From Alphaproteobacteria bacterium (GTDB taxonomy: Bacteria; Pseudomonadota; Alphaproteobacteria; Rhizobiales; OSC116), in contig NVQL02000015.1 in assembly GCA_002400495.2 (NCBI GenBank), forward strand, positions 2,543 through 66,542: 64,000 nucleotides of DNA, given 5' to 3'. The notes beneath the pieces were generated by a model. That model saw nothing but the letters and a program-made list of their open reading frames with translations, was not told the origin of the DNA and ran no database searches. The stretch's first letter is position 1, and each line of letters opens with the position of its first letter. Shown here in pieces: positions 42,533 through 51,293 of the stretch. The translations under genes and the position numbers were made by a program.

Positions 42533-43996
42533 CTAATCAAACAGATTGCCTTGACCCGTATCTATCTTTGGTTTGGGTTTTGGCTTAGTCGATTTTTTAG
42601 CGGTTTTTGGTGGTTTGTCAACCTTAGAAGCGTTTGCGCCAACTGTTGCGCCAAATTCGCCGTCGGCCAAGCGAATGTGAATGGGCAAACCTTGTTTGGC
42701 TTGTTTGACTGATTTGAGGCTTTTGCCTGCTTCATCTAGCACCAAAGCGAAACCGCGGTTCAAGACGCCTTTATAAGAGTAGGAATTGAGCAATTTGCCA
42801 ACATTGTCGAGCCGCGTGGTTTTTTGTTTCAGCTCAATGGTCACAGATTGTTTTAGGCGTTGCGAAAACTGGTTGATGTTTTGGGTTTTGTTGCGGATAT
42901 TTTGCAGTAGGGATATTGGTGACAAACGGCCTGCTAAGCGTTCATATTGATTGCGCTTGTTGGCGGTGCCGGCTTTTAACGCGCCTTGTAAACGCAAAAT
43001 GGCATGATCTAGTTTTTGGCGTGGCTGCATTAATAAGTCGTTTAACTTGGGCAGGCCGCGTTTGGCGGCTAGTAATTTTTGGCCGCCATGCTCAAGCATG
43101 CGGTGCATGCCTTGCTTAATGCGAAAGGCGCGGTCATCCATCATTAAAATGAGTTCGCGCTTGATTGGCACGGCCATTTCGGCAGCGCCTGTTGGGGTGG
43201 GGGCGCGTTTGTCGGAGGCGAAATCGATTAACGTGGTGTCGGTTTCGTGGCCAATGGCCGAGATGATCGGGATGGCGCTGTTGGCGGTGGCGCGCACCAC
43301 AATTTCTTCGTTAAAGCCCCATAAATCCTCGAGTGAGCCACCGCCACGGGCGACAATGATTAAATCTGGCTTGGGCATGTTATCGGGGTTTTGGCTGGCA
43401 TCATCACTTAGGGCGTTGAAACCATCGATGGCGGCGCTGACCTCGGCGGCGCAAGTTTCGCCTTGCACGCGGGCGGGCCAGATGATGACATGGCAGGGAA
43501 AACGGTCGTTAATGCGGTGCATAATGTCTCTGATCACCGCGCCTGTTGGTGAGGTGATGACGCCGATGACTTTGGGCAAAAATGGCAGTGGCTGTTTGCG
43601 GTCGGTATCGAACAGGCCTTCGGCGGCTAGCTTTTTTTTGCGTTCTTCGAGCAAGGCCATTAGTGCGCCGACGCCTGCTGGCTCTAAGCGCTCGATGATG
43701 ATTTGGTAACGCGATGAGCCGGGGAAGGTTGAGAGCTTGCCGATGGCAATGACTTCCATGCCTTCTTCGGGCTTGAAGCGCAATTTGCTGAACACGCCGC
43801 GCCATACGACAGCGTCCATGCGGGCTTTTTCGTCTTTGAGTGAAAAATAGGCGTGGCCGCTTGAATGGGGGCCTCGGTAGCCCGAAATTTCGCCTCTGAT
43901 GCGCACGTAAGAAAAATTATCTTCGACCAAGCGTTTGAGGCTTTGGGAAATCTCTGAAACCGATAATTCCAAAACGTTGCTTTTCGACTCACTCAT
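42533..43996 (-). CDS. xseA: Exodeoxyribonuclease VII large subunit
   Basis: 487-aa catalytic subunit of the single-strand exonuclease. N-terminal OB domain (SVSEISQSLKRLVEDNFSYV, RIRGEISGYRGPHSSGHAYF), catalytic core with GVITSPTGAVIRDIMHRI, IIVARGGGSLEDLWGFNEE and SAIGHETDTTLIDFASDKRA, a coiled-coil C-terminal part, and a Lys/Pro-rich tail (KPPKTAKKSTKPKPKPK). Complete. It is divergent from purD and followed by two DUF2093 genes, the typical alphaproteobacterial neighbourhood. Confidence 0.96.
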   Translation of the reverse strand: MSESKSNVLELSVSEISQSLKRLVEDNFSYVRIRGEISGYRGPHSSGHAYFSLKDEKARMDAVVWRGVFSKLRFKPEEGMEVIAIGKLSTFPGSSRYQIIIERLEPAGVGALMALLEERKKKLAAEGLFDTDRKQPLPFLPKVIGVITSPTGAVIRDIMHRINDRFPCHVIIWPARVQGETCAAEVSAAIDGFNALSDDASQNPDNMPKPDLIIVARGGGSLEDLWGFNEEIVVRATANSAIPIISAIGHETDTTLIDFASDKRAPTPTGAAEMAVPIKRELILMMDDRAFRIKQGMHRMLEHGGQKLLAAKRGLPKLNDLLMQPRQKLDHAILRLQGALKAGTANKRNQYERLAGRLSPISLLQNIRNKTQNINQFSQRLKQSVTIELKQKTTRLDNVGKLLNSYSYKGVLNRGFALVLDEAGKSLKSVKQAKQGLPIHIRLADGEFGATVGANASKVDKPPKTAKKSTKPKPKPKIDTGQGNLFD

Positions 43997-44095
43997 AAAT
44001 GTCTCGATTTATAAAAAATTGGGTTTAAGTTAACAGTTTTTACTGATAAACATAGCTAAATTTATTTTAAAAATTGGTTTTTAAAAAGGTGCTGC

Positions 44096-45394
44096 ATGGC
44101 TAAAAAGTTAAATGTTTTGGTGTTGGGTTCTGGCGGGCGTGAACATGCTTTATGTTATGGCATTGCCAAATCTTCCAAACTTAAAAAATTATATGTAGCG
44201 CCTGGGAATGGTGGCACTGATGATGTGGCACAGAGTGTTATTTTAGACATGAAAGACCATACTGAGATTGTTGAATTTTGCTTTGATAATGACATTGACT
44301 TTGTGGTGATTGGCCCTGAAGACCCGTTGGTTGATGGCTTAGCTGATAGTATACGGGCGGCTGATATTTTGTGTTTTGGCCCGAGCAAAGAGGCGGCGCA
44401 AATTGAAGGCAGCAAAGGTTTTATGAAAGACCTGTGCCGTGAATTTGACATTCCGACGGCTAAATATGAACGTTTTTCGGAAGCTGAGGATGCCAAACGT
44501 TTCGCCAGCGAAATGGGTGCGCCGATTGTGGTTAAGGCCGATGGTTTGAGTGCTGGTAAAGGCGTGATTATTGCGCAAGATATGGCGGAAGCGCACAGGG
44601 CGATTGATGATATTTTTGGTGGTATGTTTGGTGCGGCTGGGGCTGAAGTGGTGATTGAAGAATTTATGGTTGGCGAAGAAGCTAGCTTTTTTGCTTTGGT
44701 GAATGGCAATAATATTGCTGAGATGATTGGTGCGCAAGACCATAAAGCGGTTGGTGAAGGCGATGTTGGCCCTAACACTGGCGGTATGGGTGCTTATACA
44801 CCTGCGCCTATTTTGGATGAGGCGATGACGCGGCGGGTGATGGATGAAATTATAACCCCCACCGCCAATGCCATGGTGAAGCGCGGCACGCCGTTTGAAG
44901 GGGTGTTTTTCGCAGGCTTGATGATTACTGATGAAGGCCCTAAATTAATCGAATATAATGCGCGGTTTGGCGACCCTGAAATTCAGGCCATCGTGATTAG
45001 ATTGCAATCGGATATGTTGGAATTATTATTGGCAACTGCTGAAGATAGGCTTGAAGAATTGGACATAAAATGGTCTGATGAAACGGTGATGAATGTGGTG
45101 ATGGCGACCCAAGGTTATCCGCTGAGCTATGAAAAAGGCAGTGTGATTGGCAACCTTGCGAATGCGGCTGCTGGCGACAATATAAATATTTTCCACGCGG
45201 GGACAAAAGCTGATGGTGGAAACATCATAGCCAATGGCGGGCGCGTATTAAATATTGTGGCCCGCGCAAATAGCGTGACAGAGGCGGCCAAAGCTGCTTA
45301 TGATGCAATTGATAATATTGACTGGCCAGAAGGCTTTTGTCGCAAAGATATTGGCCATCGTGCGATTGCCCGAGAAGCTGAAAATAAAGGTTAA
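44096..45394 (+). CDS. purD: Phosphoribosylamine-glycine ligase
   Basis: GAR synthetase, the second step of purine biosynthesis; ATP-grasp enzyme of 432 aa. Visible are LVLGSGGREHALCYG at the N-terminus, GPEDPLVDGLADSIRA, the ATP-grasp lysine segment VVKADGLSAGKGVIIA, GPNTGGMGAYTPAP, EYNARFGDPEIQAI and C-terminal GYPLSYEKGSVIGNL. Length is normal. It is divergent from xseA and closely followed by the patatin gene (four bases), suggesting cotranscription. Confidence 0.97.
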   Translation: MAKKLNVLVLGSGGREHALCYGIAKSSKLKKLYVAPGNGGTDDVAQSVILDMKDHTEIVEFCFDNDIDFVVIGPEDPLVDGLADSIRAADILCFGPSKEAAQIEGSKGFMKDLCREFDIPTAKYERFSEAEDAKRFASEMGAPIVVKADGLSAGKGVIIAQDMAEAHRAIDDIFGGMFGAAGAEVVIEEFMVGEEASFFALVNGNNIAEMIGAQDHKAVGEGDVGPNTGGMGAYTPAPILDEAMTRRVMDEIITPTANAMVKRGTPFEGVFFAGLMITDEGPKLIEYNARFGDPEIQAIVIRLQSDMLELLLATAEDRLEELDIKWSDETVMNVVMATQGYPLSYEKGSVIGNLANAAAGDNINIFHAGTKADGGNIIANGGRVLNIVARANSVTEAAKAAYDAIDNIDWPEGFCRKDIGHRAIAREAENKG

Positions 45395-45398
45395 ATGA

Positions 45399-46295
45399 AT
45401 GGCGAATCCCCCACTTAAAATTGGTTTGGCACTTGGTGGCGGAGGGGCGCGTGGCCTTGCGCATATTTGGGCGATTAAGGCCATCGAAGAATTGGGGCTG
45501 AAAGTTGATTTGCTGGCTGGCACGTCTATTGGCGCGGTGATTGCTGCGGCGCATGCTTCGGGCATAAATGGCGATGACATTGCGGGTTATATCGATGAGA
45601 ACATGGCCAATGCAGGCAAAATTGCGGGGCAAATATTTTCGGCCAGTGCTAGTGAATTGGTCGATTTGCTCAACCCGTTTCAACCTGCTTTGGTCAATGG
45701 GTTGAAATTGATCCAAATATTAATGCCTGATACATTTGCTAGTGATTTTAATGAATTGAAAATTCCACTCAAAGTGATGACCACTAATTTTTATGAGGGC
45801 GGCGAACATATCATCACCAGCGGTGATTTGAAATTGGCCGTGGCGGCCAGCATGGCGATACCTGCGGTTTTTAGCCCGGTTATCATCGGTCAGCAGGTTT
45901 ATATTGATGGCGCTTATGCCAACCCAGTGCCTTATAGTGCGATATTGGATGAATGTAATTTTTCGATTGCGATTAATGTCAATGGGCGGCCGATGAAAGA
46001 CAAGCCGACCAAGACCAAGCTTAAAATTACCGCCAAATCCAAAGCGCGGGCTTTGGAAGAAGCTAAGAGAATGCAAGTGCCCAACAGCCGCGATGTGCTT
46101 TATGCTTCTAACCAATTGATGCAAAACGCCATTATGGCCGAAAAGCTCAAGCTGAGCGCGCCCAATATATATATTGATGCGCCGATTGACCAATTTAAGG
46201 TGATGGATTTTCATAAAGCCAAAGATATTTTACGTGCCACTGAGCCAATGAAAGATGAGCTAAAACGTAAAATTGCTGCGTATTTAGATGTTTAA
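45399..46295 (+). CDS. Patatin-like phospholipase (RssA-like)
   Basis: 298-aa serine hydrolase of the patatin family. The oxyanion loop GLALGGGGARGLAHI, the nucleophile elbow GTSIGAVIAA and the Asp of YIDGAYANPVPYS form the Ser-Asp dyad. N-terminal residues MANPPLK lack a signal peptide, so it is cytoplasmic or membrane-peripheral, as in RssA/YlbK-type proteins. The lipid substrate is unknown. Starts four bases after purD; its last four bases overlap the convergent GFA gene. Confidence 0.92.
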   Translation: MANPPLKIGLALGGGGARGLAHIWAIKAIEELGLKVDLLAGTSIGAVIAAAHASGINGDDIAGYIDENMANAGKIAGQIFSASASELVDLLNPFQPALVNGLKLIQILMPDTFASDFNELKIPLKVMTTNFYEGGEHIITSGDLKLAVAASMAIPAVFSPVIIGQQVYIDGAYANPVPYSAILDECNFSIAINVNGRPMKDKPTKTKLKITAKSKARALEEAKRMQVPNSRDVLYASNQLMQNAIMAEKLKLSAPNIYIDAPIDQFKVMDFHKAKDILRATEPMKDELKRKIAAYLDV

Positions 46296-46654
46296 TCGGT
46301 AAATTTCCAGCTGTCGGCACCATCGAAATGTCGAATGCGGTATTGTGCTAAAATTTTGGGATCAAGTAGAGCCATATTAAGTGCCATGCGCTCATCTTCG
46401 CCGCGTTTGACACTCCACCAATGGGTGGTGCAACCACAGGTTTTGCAGGTGTGGAACGCCAAAGATGCGTCTTTGCGCTTATAGGCTAATGTCGCGCTTT
46501 CTGGCATGGTGATTTCGGCATCTTTTTCGAGCGTATGTGCCCAGAGCGTGCCTAATTTACTGCATATTGAGCAATTACATTTAATGAGCCATTCGGGTTG
46601 AATGTTGAGTTTGAATTTTACGGCGCCGCAATGGCAAGATGCTTGGACGGTCAT
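46292..46654 (-). CDS. GFA/CENP-V family zinc protein
   Basis: 120-aa protein of the glutathione-dependent formaldehyde-activating (GFA) fold. The zinc cysteines are visible in SCHCGAVKF, CNCSICSKLG and HTCKTCGCTTHWW. Many members have no formaldehyde role, so only a zinc-containing GFA-like protein can be claimed. Single gene, convergent with the patatin gene and divergent from the siderophore operon. Confidence 0.9.
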   Translation of the reverse strand: MTVQASCHCGAVKFKLNIQPEWLIKCNCSICSKLGTLWAHTLEKDAEITMPESATLAYKRKDASLAFHTCKTCGCTTHWWSVKRGEDERMALNMALLDPKILAQYRIRHFDGADSWKFTD

Positions 46655-46799
46655 TTTATTTCCTATTTTTGACTATCATTGAGTGAAAAACCTGATAAGT
46701 CAAATTGAAACAACCGCTGAATATGCAATTGACAGCGATTTGCATTTGCAATAAGTTGCACCCACCCCCACGCTTTTGAAAATTATTCAGAGTGTAACA
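46655..46799 (+). promoter_or_regulatory. Leader of the siderophore operon; candidate iron-control region
   Basis: Contains TTGACA (about 46731) and TAAGTT after 17 bases, a possible promoter. The words TGCATTTGCAATAAGTTGCA (about 46741-46760) have TTGCA-type half-sites similar to alphaproteobacterial Fur-like operators and overlap the -10 side. The match is weak and by eye only. Confidence 0.35.
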
Positions 46800-47711
46800 A
46801 TGAAAAAAAATCTATTTAAAGCAGGTATAGCCGCTTTGGTGCTATCTGCGGTTCAACTCACCCCGACATTTGCCGAAAGCTTTAGCATTGAAACCGCTAA
46901 AGGTGACGTGAGCATTGCGCAAGTGCCGCAAAAAATTGCGGCTTTTGATGTGGCGGTTATCGACAATCTCGACGCGCTTGGCATTAAGCCAGCGGGTATT
47001 TTGAACGGGCTGTATGTTGATTATCTTGATCATGTATCTGCTAGTGATGCGGTTAAATTGGGCACATTTTTTGAGCCTGATTTTGAGGCGGTGAATGCCC
47101 TTGCGCCCGACATGATTATTGTGGCGACGCGTAGTGCTAAATATCTTGAAGAGCTTGGAAAAATTGCACCTGCGGTTGACTTGACCAGTGAGTGGGAAGG
47201 ATTTATGCAAGCTAGCATTGATGCGTTTAAACAAACTGCAAAATTGGTGGGCAAAACTGCTGAAGGTGATGTTTTGGTGGCTAAGCTTGAAGCTTCAGCC
47301 GATGATTTACGCAGCTTGGTGAAAGACAAAGGCAAGACATTGATTATTATGACCAATGGGCCGAAAATTTCGGCGTTTGGCTCTGGCTCGCGCTTTGGTT
47401 GGGTGCATGATGATTTGGGTATTGTGCCTGCGATTGATGATGTGGAAGCGGTGACGCATGGTGAAGCGGTGACGCATGAATTTGTGTTGAATGCCAACCC
47501 AGATTGGTTGATTGTGGTTGACCGTAGCGCGGCCGTTGGCCAAGACGGCAGTGCCAAAGCCACTTTGGACAATGAATTGATAGCTAAAACAACGGCTTGG
47601 CAAAAGGGGCAAGTTATCTATGTGAACTCAGCCACTTGGTATATTAGCGGCAATGGCATTCAAGCCATGCAAGCGTCAATTGACGAGTTAACCGCAGCTT
47701 ATAGCAAGTGA
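46800..47711 (+). CDS. Siderophore ABC transporter substrate-binding protein (FatB/CeuA-like)
   Basis: Periplasmic binding protein of the FecB type, 303 aa. ATG 46800 gives a clean signal peptide (KNLFKAGIAALVLSAVQL...TFAES). The mature part shows KIAAFDVAVIDNLDALGI, a typical start of the cobalamin/siderophore lobe, ALAPDMIIVATRS in lobe 1, and NPDWLIVVDRSAAVG in lobe 2. By overall look it resembles catecholate (petrobactin/enterobactin) binders such as CeuA, FatB or YclQ; the ligand is unproven. First gene of an SBP-permease-permease-ATPase-DUF2218 operon. Confidence 0.93.
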   Translation: MKKNLFKAGIAALVLSAVQLTPTFAESFSIETAKGDVSIAQVPQKIAAFDVAVIDNLDALGIKPAGILNGLYVDYLDHVSASDAVKLGTFFEPDFEAVNALAPDMIIVATRSAKYLEELGKIAPAVDLTSEWEGFMQASIDAFKQTAKLVGKTAEGDVLVAKLEASADDLRSLVKDKGKTLIIMTNGPKISAFGSGSRFGWVHDDLGIVPAIDDVEAVTHGEAVTHEFVLNANPDWLIVVDRSAAVGQDGSAKATLDNELIAKTTAWQKGQVIYVNSATWYISGNGIQAMQASIDELTAAYSK

Positions 47712-47717
47712 AAGCGC

Positions 47718-47747
47718 TCAAAGGATGAGTGATTGCTCATCCTTTGA
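47718..47747 (+). promoter_or_regulatory. Intercistronic hairpin after the binding-protein gene
   Basis: Perfect 12-bp stem, TCAAAGGATGAG (47718-47729) with its complement at 47736-47747, six-base loop, no T-run. Such hairpins after a binding-protein gene usually stabilise its mRNA or partly attenuate, giving more binding protein than permease. Confidence 0.8.
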
Positions 47748-47756
47748 CCTCCCCAT

Positions 47757-48713
47757 ATGTTTTTAAAATATTTTTTTGCTTTTATATTCCTGCTATTTTT
47801 ATTTGTCTTCAGCTTGTTTGTGGGGGTGAGTGATTTTGACCTTTTTGGCGCTTGGGCTGATGAAGGTGATCAGCAGTTGATTTTGCTGGCCAGCCGACTG
47901 CCGCGCAGCTTTGCGGTGGTTTTGACAGGCAGTGCATTGGCGATTGTTGGCGCGATTATGCAGATGATTGCGCATAATAAATTTGTTGAACCAACCACCG
48001 CGGGCACTATGGATAGCGCGGCTTTGGGCATATTGGTTGCCACTATTTTTATACCCACTTCTAGCTTGATGATTAAGATGTTAATTGCCACGGTGTTTGC
48101 GCTGGTCGGCTCGTGGGTGTTTTTGCGGATATTGCGCCGCCTGCCCGTCACCAACCCATTATTGGTGCCATTGGTTGGCATTATGCTGGGCGGGATTATT
48201 GGGGCGGTGGCGAATTTTATCGCTTATGAGACGGATCTGATCCAATATTTAACGGTGTGGATGCATGGTGATTTTTCGGGAATATTACGCGGGCGTTATG
48301 AAATGTTGTGGCTGACTTTTGGCCTGTCGCTGTGCGCCTATTTTATTGCCGATCAGCTGACCATTGTTGGCATGGGTAAGGATATGGCGGTTAATTTGGG
48401 GCTGAATTACCGTACCATTGTTAGTTTGGGGTTGATTATTGTGGCTATGGTCACGGCTATTATTGTGGCGACGGTAGGGATGATTCCGTTTATTGGGCTG
48501 ATTATTCCTAACATTGTCAATCGGTTTATGGGTGATAATTTACGCCATGCCCTGCCCGTTATCGCTTATATTGGGGCTTGTTTTACTTTGATTTGCGATA
48601 TTTTTGGGCGGTTGATTATTTACCCGTATGAAGTGCCGATTGCTGCCATCATTGGGGTGATTGGGGCGGCGGTTTTCATCTATCTGTTGTTGAGGAGGGA
48701 TGTGCATGCTTAA
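47757..48713 (+). CDS. FecCD-type siderophore ABC permease 1
   Basis: 318-aa BtuC/FecC-type permease with about nine membrane segments. The family signature appears early (ASRLPRSFAVVLTGSALAIVGAIMQ, the LPR block) and the coupling segment GMGKDMAVNLGLNYRTIVSLG lies in the second half, with GMIPFIGLIIPNIVNRFMG near the end. It is the FatD/CeuB-like partner. Last eight bases overlap the second permease. Confidence 0.93.
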   Translation: MFLKYFFAFIFLLFLFVFSLFVGVSDFDLFGAWADEGDQQLILLASRLPRSFAVVLTGSALAIVGAIMQMIAHNKFVEPTTAGTMDSAALGILVATIFIPTSSLMIKMLIATVFALVGSWVFLRILRRLPVTNPLLVPLVGIMLGGIIGAVANFIAYETDLIQYLTVWMHGDFSGILRGRYEMLWLTFGLSLCAYFIADQLTIVGMGKDMAVNLGLNYRTIVSLGLIIVAMVTAIIVATVGMIPFIGLIIPNIVNRFMGDNLRHALPVIAYIGACFTLICDIFGRLIIYPYEVPIAAIIGVIGAAVFIYLLLRRDVHA

Positions 48714-49674
48714 AACATCTTGGTTTAAGACAGATAAGCATATCATCATCGCACTTAGCTTGTTGGCGGCCTTGTTGTGCATCTTGTTTTTGACTTATGG
48801 TGCCAAGGGTCAATGGGGGTTTGTGTTGAGCTTTCGTGGGGTGAAGATTTTTGCATTGGTGCTGATTGCTGTGGCGATTGCGGTATCGACCGTATTGTTT
48901 CATACCATTACCCATAACCGCATCATCACGCCGGCGATTATGGGGTTTGACGCGTTATATGTGTTTATTCAGACCAGTTTATTGTTTTTCTTGGGCGTTA
49001 TAGAGTTTATAAACCTTAGTGGCATGGGCAAATATTTGTTGAATATCGTCATTATGGTGGCTTTGTTTTTGGGCTTGTTTCATTGGTTGTTTTTAAAAGC
49101 CAATCGGTCGATTTTTTTGCTGGCGCTAACTGGCATTATCATTGGTATATTTTTTCGTAACCTGTCTTATTTTATCTTTCGGTTGCTTGACCCGAATATG
49201 TTTGCGGTGTTGCAGGGTGAGTTATTTTCGTCATTCAATGCGGTTGAGACAGATTTGCTCGGCATTTCGGCGGTGATAATTGGCCTGTGTTTGGTGCCGA
49301 TATATTTGATGCGTTATAAGTTGGATATTCTGGCTTTGGGGCGGGACAAAGCCATTGCTTTGGGCATTAATTATAAGCCGAATGTGTTTGGGTTGTTGGC
49401 GGTCATTGCCATATTGGTGAGTGTGTCGACGGCTTTGGTGGGGCCGATTACGTTTTTTGGCTTGTTGGTGTCTAATTTGGCTTATCTGATTGTCAAAAAC
49501 CAAAACCATGTCAATTTATTGATTGTGGCTTGTTTGATTGCCATTTGCACTTTGGTGGGTGGGCAATTTATTTTTGAAAAATTACTTGGCTTGCAAGGCA
49601 CTCTGAGCATTGTGATTGAATGTTTGGGCGGCATTACATTCATTTGGATATTGTTGAGGACACATAGAAGATGA
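48706..49674 (+). CDS. FecCD-type siderophore ABC permease 2
   Basis: 322-aa second permease (FatC/CeuC-like) that would pair with permease 1 in a heterodimer. The coupling segment is ALGRDKAIALGINYKPNVFG and the conserved C-terminal block is VGPITFFGLLVSNLAYLIV. About nine membrane segments. ATG 48706 overlaps the end of permease 1; an in-frame ATG at 48700 would add two residues. Its stop overlaps the start of the ATPase gene by four bases. Confidence 0.93.
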   Translation: MLKTSWFKTDKHIIIALSLLAALLCILFLTYGAKGQWGFVLSFRGVKIFALVLIAVAIAVSTVLFHTITHNRIITPAIMGFDALYVFIQTSLLFFLGVIEFINLSGMGKYLLNIVIMVALFLGLFHWLFLKANRSIFLLALTGIIIGIFFRNLSYFIFRLLDPNMFAVLQGELFSSFNAVETDLLGISAVIIGLCLVPIYLMRYKLDILALGRDKAIALGINYKPNVFGLLAVIAILVSVSTALVGPITFFGLLVSNLAYLIVKNQNHVNLLIVACLIAICTLVGGQFIFEKLLGLQGTLSIVIECLGGITFIWILLRTHRR

Positions 49675-50429
49675 TTAAAGTTCAGAATATATCGAAAAAG
49701 CTCGGGGCGAAATTGGTACTAGATGAGGTTAATTTTAGCCTTAAAAAAGGCGGCATTACGGCGATTATTGGGGCGAATGGGGCGGGAAAATCTACCTTGC
49801 TTTCGCTGATGGCGCGGTTGTTGCCGCTTGATTGCGGCCAGATAAGTTTTGATGATTTGGACACTGGTAAAACACCGAGTGATGTGTTGGCTAAGAAAAT
49901 TAGTATTTTGACCCAGAGCAACTATATTAGTGCGCGGTTGACGGTGCTGCAATTGGTGATGTTTGGGCGGTTTCCGCATCATAAAGGGCGGCCACAGAAA
50001 GCCGATCACGCGCATGTGGCGAAAATACTGGAGCTGATGGAATTGGATGAAATTGCTGATCGGTTTATTGACCAGCTATCGGGCGGGCAGCAGCAGCGGG
50101 CTTATATTGCGATGATTTTAAGCCAAGATAGCGATTATATTTTGCTTGATGAGCCGCTGAATAATCTGGATATGAAACATGCGCGTAACATTATGCAGAG
50201 CCTGCGCAAGATTGCTGATGAAATGAATAAAAGTATTATTTTGGTGATCCATGACATTAATTTTGCTGCGGCTTATAGTGATTTATTCATCGCGCTTAAA
50301 GATGGCAAAATTATTGTTCAAGGCAGTGTTGATGAGGTGATGACTGAAGGTAATATTGAGCTTATTTATGACATGCAGGTTGACATTAAAACAATTGATG
50401 GCAAAAAACATGCTTTTTACTACACATAA
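49671..50429 (+). CDS. Siderophore ABC transporter ATP-binding protein
   Basis: 252-aa FecE/CeuD-type ATPase: Walker A GANGAGKSTLLSLMA, signature LSGGQQQRAYIAMIL, Walker B YILLDEPLNNLD and the H-loop VIHDINFAAAYSD. All motifs are intact, so it should power the two upstream permeases. ATG overlaps the preceding stop (ATGA). DUF2218 follows after 24 bases with its own good ribosome site. Confidence 0.95.
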   Translation: MIKVQNISKKLGAKLVLDEVNFSLKKGGITAIIGANGAGKSTLLSLMARLLPLDCGQISFDDLDTGKTPSDVLAKKISILTQSNYISARLTVLQLVMFGRFPHHKGRPQKADHAHVAKILELMELDEIADRFIDQLSGGQQQRAYIAMILSQDSDYILLDEPLNNLDMKHARNIMQSLRKIADEMNKSIILVIHDINFAAAYSDLFIALKDGKIIVQGSVDEVMTEGNIELIYDMQVDIKTIDGKKHAFYYT

Positions 50430-50453
50430 CCGCACTTTAAATTAGGAGATAAT

Positions 50454-50753
50454 ATGAAAACTTCAACAGACATTAAGACAGAATCGGCACATAAATATAT
50501 CGCGCAGCTTTGTAAGCATTTTGCGCATAAAGTTGAATCAACTTTTAGCATTGACCATGAGGCCAAGACTGCAGAAGGGTTGACCAAATTCCCCATGGGA
50601 CAGGCGGTTTTTACCGCCAAAGACAATGTTTTGAGCGTCCGTGCCGAATGTGAGAATGAGCAAGCGTGCAAAGCCATGCAAGGGGTGTTTGACTCGCATA
50701 TCGTTAAATTCGCTTTTAGAGAAGAGCTTGAATATAAATGGTTGATTGAATAG
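50454..50753 (+). CDS. DUF2218 domain protein
   Basis: 99-aa small soluble protein assigned to DUF2218: SAHKYIAQLCKHFAHKVES at the start, central FPMGQAVFTAKDNVLSVRAE, and a C-terminal LEYKWLIE. Members often sit beside siderophore uptake or biosynthesis genes, as here, which suggests an iron-related role (for example handling of the ferric-siderophore inside the cell), but none is proven. TAGGAG precedes the ATG. It appears to be the last gene of the operon; the next 150 bases contain only a 9-bp CAAGCTT-type hairpin (about 50819-50843). Confidence 0.87.
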   Translation: MKTSTDIKTESAHKYIAQLCKHFAHKVESTFSIDHEAKTAEGLTKFPMGQAVFTAKDNVLSVRAECENEQACKAMQGVFDSHIVKFAFREELEYKWLIE

Positions 50754-50910
50754 GGTTATTACAATTATCATTATGCTTTCGTATGATAGACTCTAAGCTT
50801 GTGCATATGGTCTTGCCAAGCTTTCTATATTAGGAAGCTTGACTAATCATTCACGATTTATTTACCATTTTCGGCAATCATACAGATCTATTCTAATTTA
50901 AACCTACGTG

Positions 50911-51273
50911 ATGATGCCTACAATAACCCAAATACCGACCGCACAAATGAAACCTGCTAAAAATAGCGAAAAGCGCGCCATGTGGCTTGCGTTGTTATTT
51001 GGCATTGGGCTTTTATTAAGCAGTTTTGCTTTAAGCCTTGCGCCGAAAGCTGGTGCTAAAGTTGCGGTGTTTACTTTGCCTTGGGCAACAAATAATCAAG
51101 CCATTTTTACCATAGCGCGCGCCAATGCAAATATTGCAGCGTTGGGCAAGGTTGAATGGATTGCCATTGCTGCCGATGATCAGACAAATTTAGTTTCGCG
51201 CCTCTATCAAGCGGGTGCGTTTTTAGTGATTGATGCGGCTTTGCTCATTTCGTGTGGTGTCATCTCAAATTAA
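50911..51273 (+). CDS. Hypothetical small membrane protein
   Basis: About 120 aa with two hydrophobic segments ([20 protein letters not shown] and [19 protein letters not shown]) and a periplasmic middle part ([20 protein letters not shown]). No family recognised. It could be a small two-pass membrane protein of the cell envelope. Start codons GTG 50908, ATG 50911 and ATG 50914 are all possible. It is 20 bases upstream of a chemoreceptor on the same strand, so they may be cotranscribed and work together. Confidence 0.6.
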   Translation: MMPTITQIPTAQMKPAKNSEKRAMWLALLFGIGLLLSSFALSLAPKAGAKVAVFTLPWATNNQAIFTIARANANIAALGKVEWIAIAADDQTNLVSRLYQAGAFLVIDAALLISCGVISN

Positions 51274-51293
51274 GAAAAGTTAGGGAAATGAAA

